Assembly: GCA_016763215.1 (NCBI GenBank)
Contig: JAESUF010000157.1
Span: 1-6,403 of the forward strand
Direction: 5' to 3'
Source of the DNA: Flavobacteriaceae bacterium
GTDB taxonomy: Bacteria; Bacteroidota; Bacteroidia; Flavobacteriales; Flavobacteriaceae
Length of the DNA stretch: 6,403 nt
The first letter of the stretch is position 1, and every line of letters starts with the position of its first letter. Made by a program: the position numbers and the translations under genes. The notes under the pieces were generated by a model. It saw nothing but the letters and a program-made list of their open reading frames with translations, ran no database searches and had not been told where the DNA came from. Of the stretch, positions 6,222 through 6,403 are shown piece after piece.

Positions 6222-6403
6222 ATGAGAGTACGGAATCAAGAAAATGGAGTTTCACTGCATGTAATAGCAGGAACACATGTCGTATTATTATGTCTAGATG
6301 TAGACACTAAAGCCAGAAAAGGACTGATCGGGTTCCTTTTAACACGTAAAAATGTAAAGACAAAAAAAGTAATTCCTTTAAATGGGTTCAATGAGTTTAA
6401 GAA
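6222..6403 (+). CDS. N-terminus of a probable phospholipase D-like domain protein, cut by right edge
   Basis: The frame is open from ATG 6222 to the end of the window (60 complete codons). It starts MRVRNQENGVSLHVIAGTHV and continues with VLLCLDVDTKARKGLIGFLL and a lysine-rich stretch ending in LNGFNEFK. The VxAGTHVV...LD......GLxGF pattern resembles the N-terminal domain of phospholipase D-like proteins, in which the HKD catalytic motifs come much later and would lie outside this window. There is no signal peptide, so it is probably cytoplasmic. It follows a terminator and a candidate promoter, so it likely begins a separate transcription unit. The family call is from memory of the N-terminal pattern and is tentative; that it is a real gene is likely. 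Confidence 0.6.
   Translation, partial: MRVRNQENGVSLHVIAGTHVVLLCLDVDTKARKGLIGFLLTRKNVKTKKVIPLNGFNEFK

Overview
The window is AT-rich DNA with very weak Shine-Dalgarno sequences and gene families (DUF5777 beta-barrel, tRNA_anti-like OB-fold, membrane-anchored LytTR regulator) that point to the phylum Bacteroidota, most likely a member of the Flavobacteriia. This assignment is an inference from gene content and base composition; no rRNA or tRNA gene is present to confirm it.

Left part, minus strand (1-2548): a two-gene molybdenum hydroxylase operon. A small [2Fe-2S] subunit (2090-2548) is followed after 21 bp by a large molybdopterin-binding subunit (start 2068) of the isoquinoline 1-oxidoreductase beta / xanthine dehydrogenase type, which runs off the left edge. 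The large subunit carries a Tat motif followed by a lipobox-like Cys, so the complex is probably exported folded and membrane-tethered. Its reading frame is broken by an apparent one-base loss in a short A run at 598-602. The frame on the other side stays open to the edge and still encodes conserved family sequence, so the lesion is either a sequencing/assembly error or a very recent mutation.

Middle, minus strand (2748-3863): a transmembrane one-component regulator with two membrane segments around an extracytoplasmic sensor domain, and a C-terminal LytTR DNA-binding domain. It lies upstream of the hydroxylase operon in the same orientation, separated by a possible terminator. A 209-bp divergent intergenic region (3864-4072) holds two clear inverted repeats and several partial matches to LytTR half-sites.

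Right part, plus strand (4073-5946): three tightly overlapping genes encoding a membrane-anchored OB-fold (tRNA_anti-like) protein, a YceI-family protein and a DUF5777 outer-membrane beta-barrel protein. They look like one translationally coupled envelope operon of unknown function. A 275-bp gap (5947-6221) follows, with a 9-bp inverted repeat, a convincing intrinsic terminator (6100-6124) and a candidate promoter. The final gene (6222 to the right edge) is the N-terminus of a protein that resembles phospholipase D-like domain proteins.

No insertion sequence, CRISPR array, tRNA or rRNA was seen. The best leads are the regulator with its divergent, hairpin-rich intergenic region, the three-gene envelope cassette, and the frameshift in the molybdenum enzyme.
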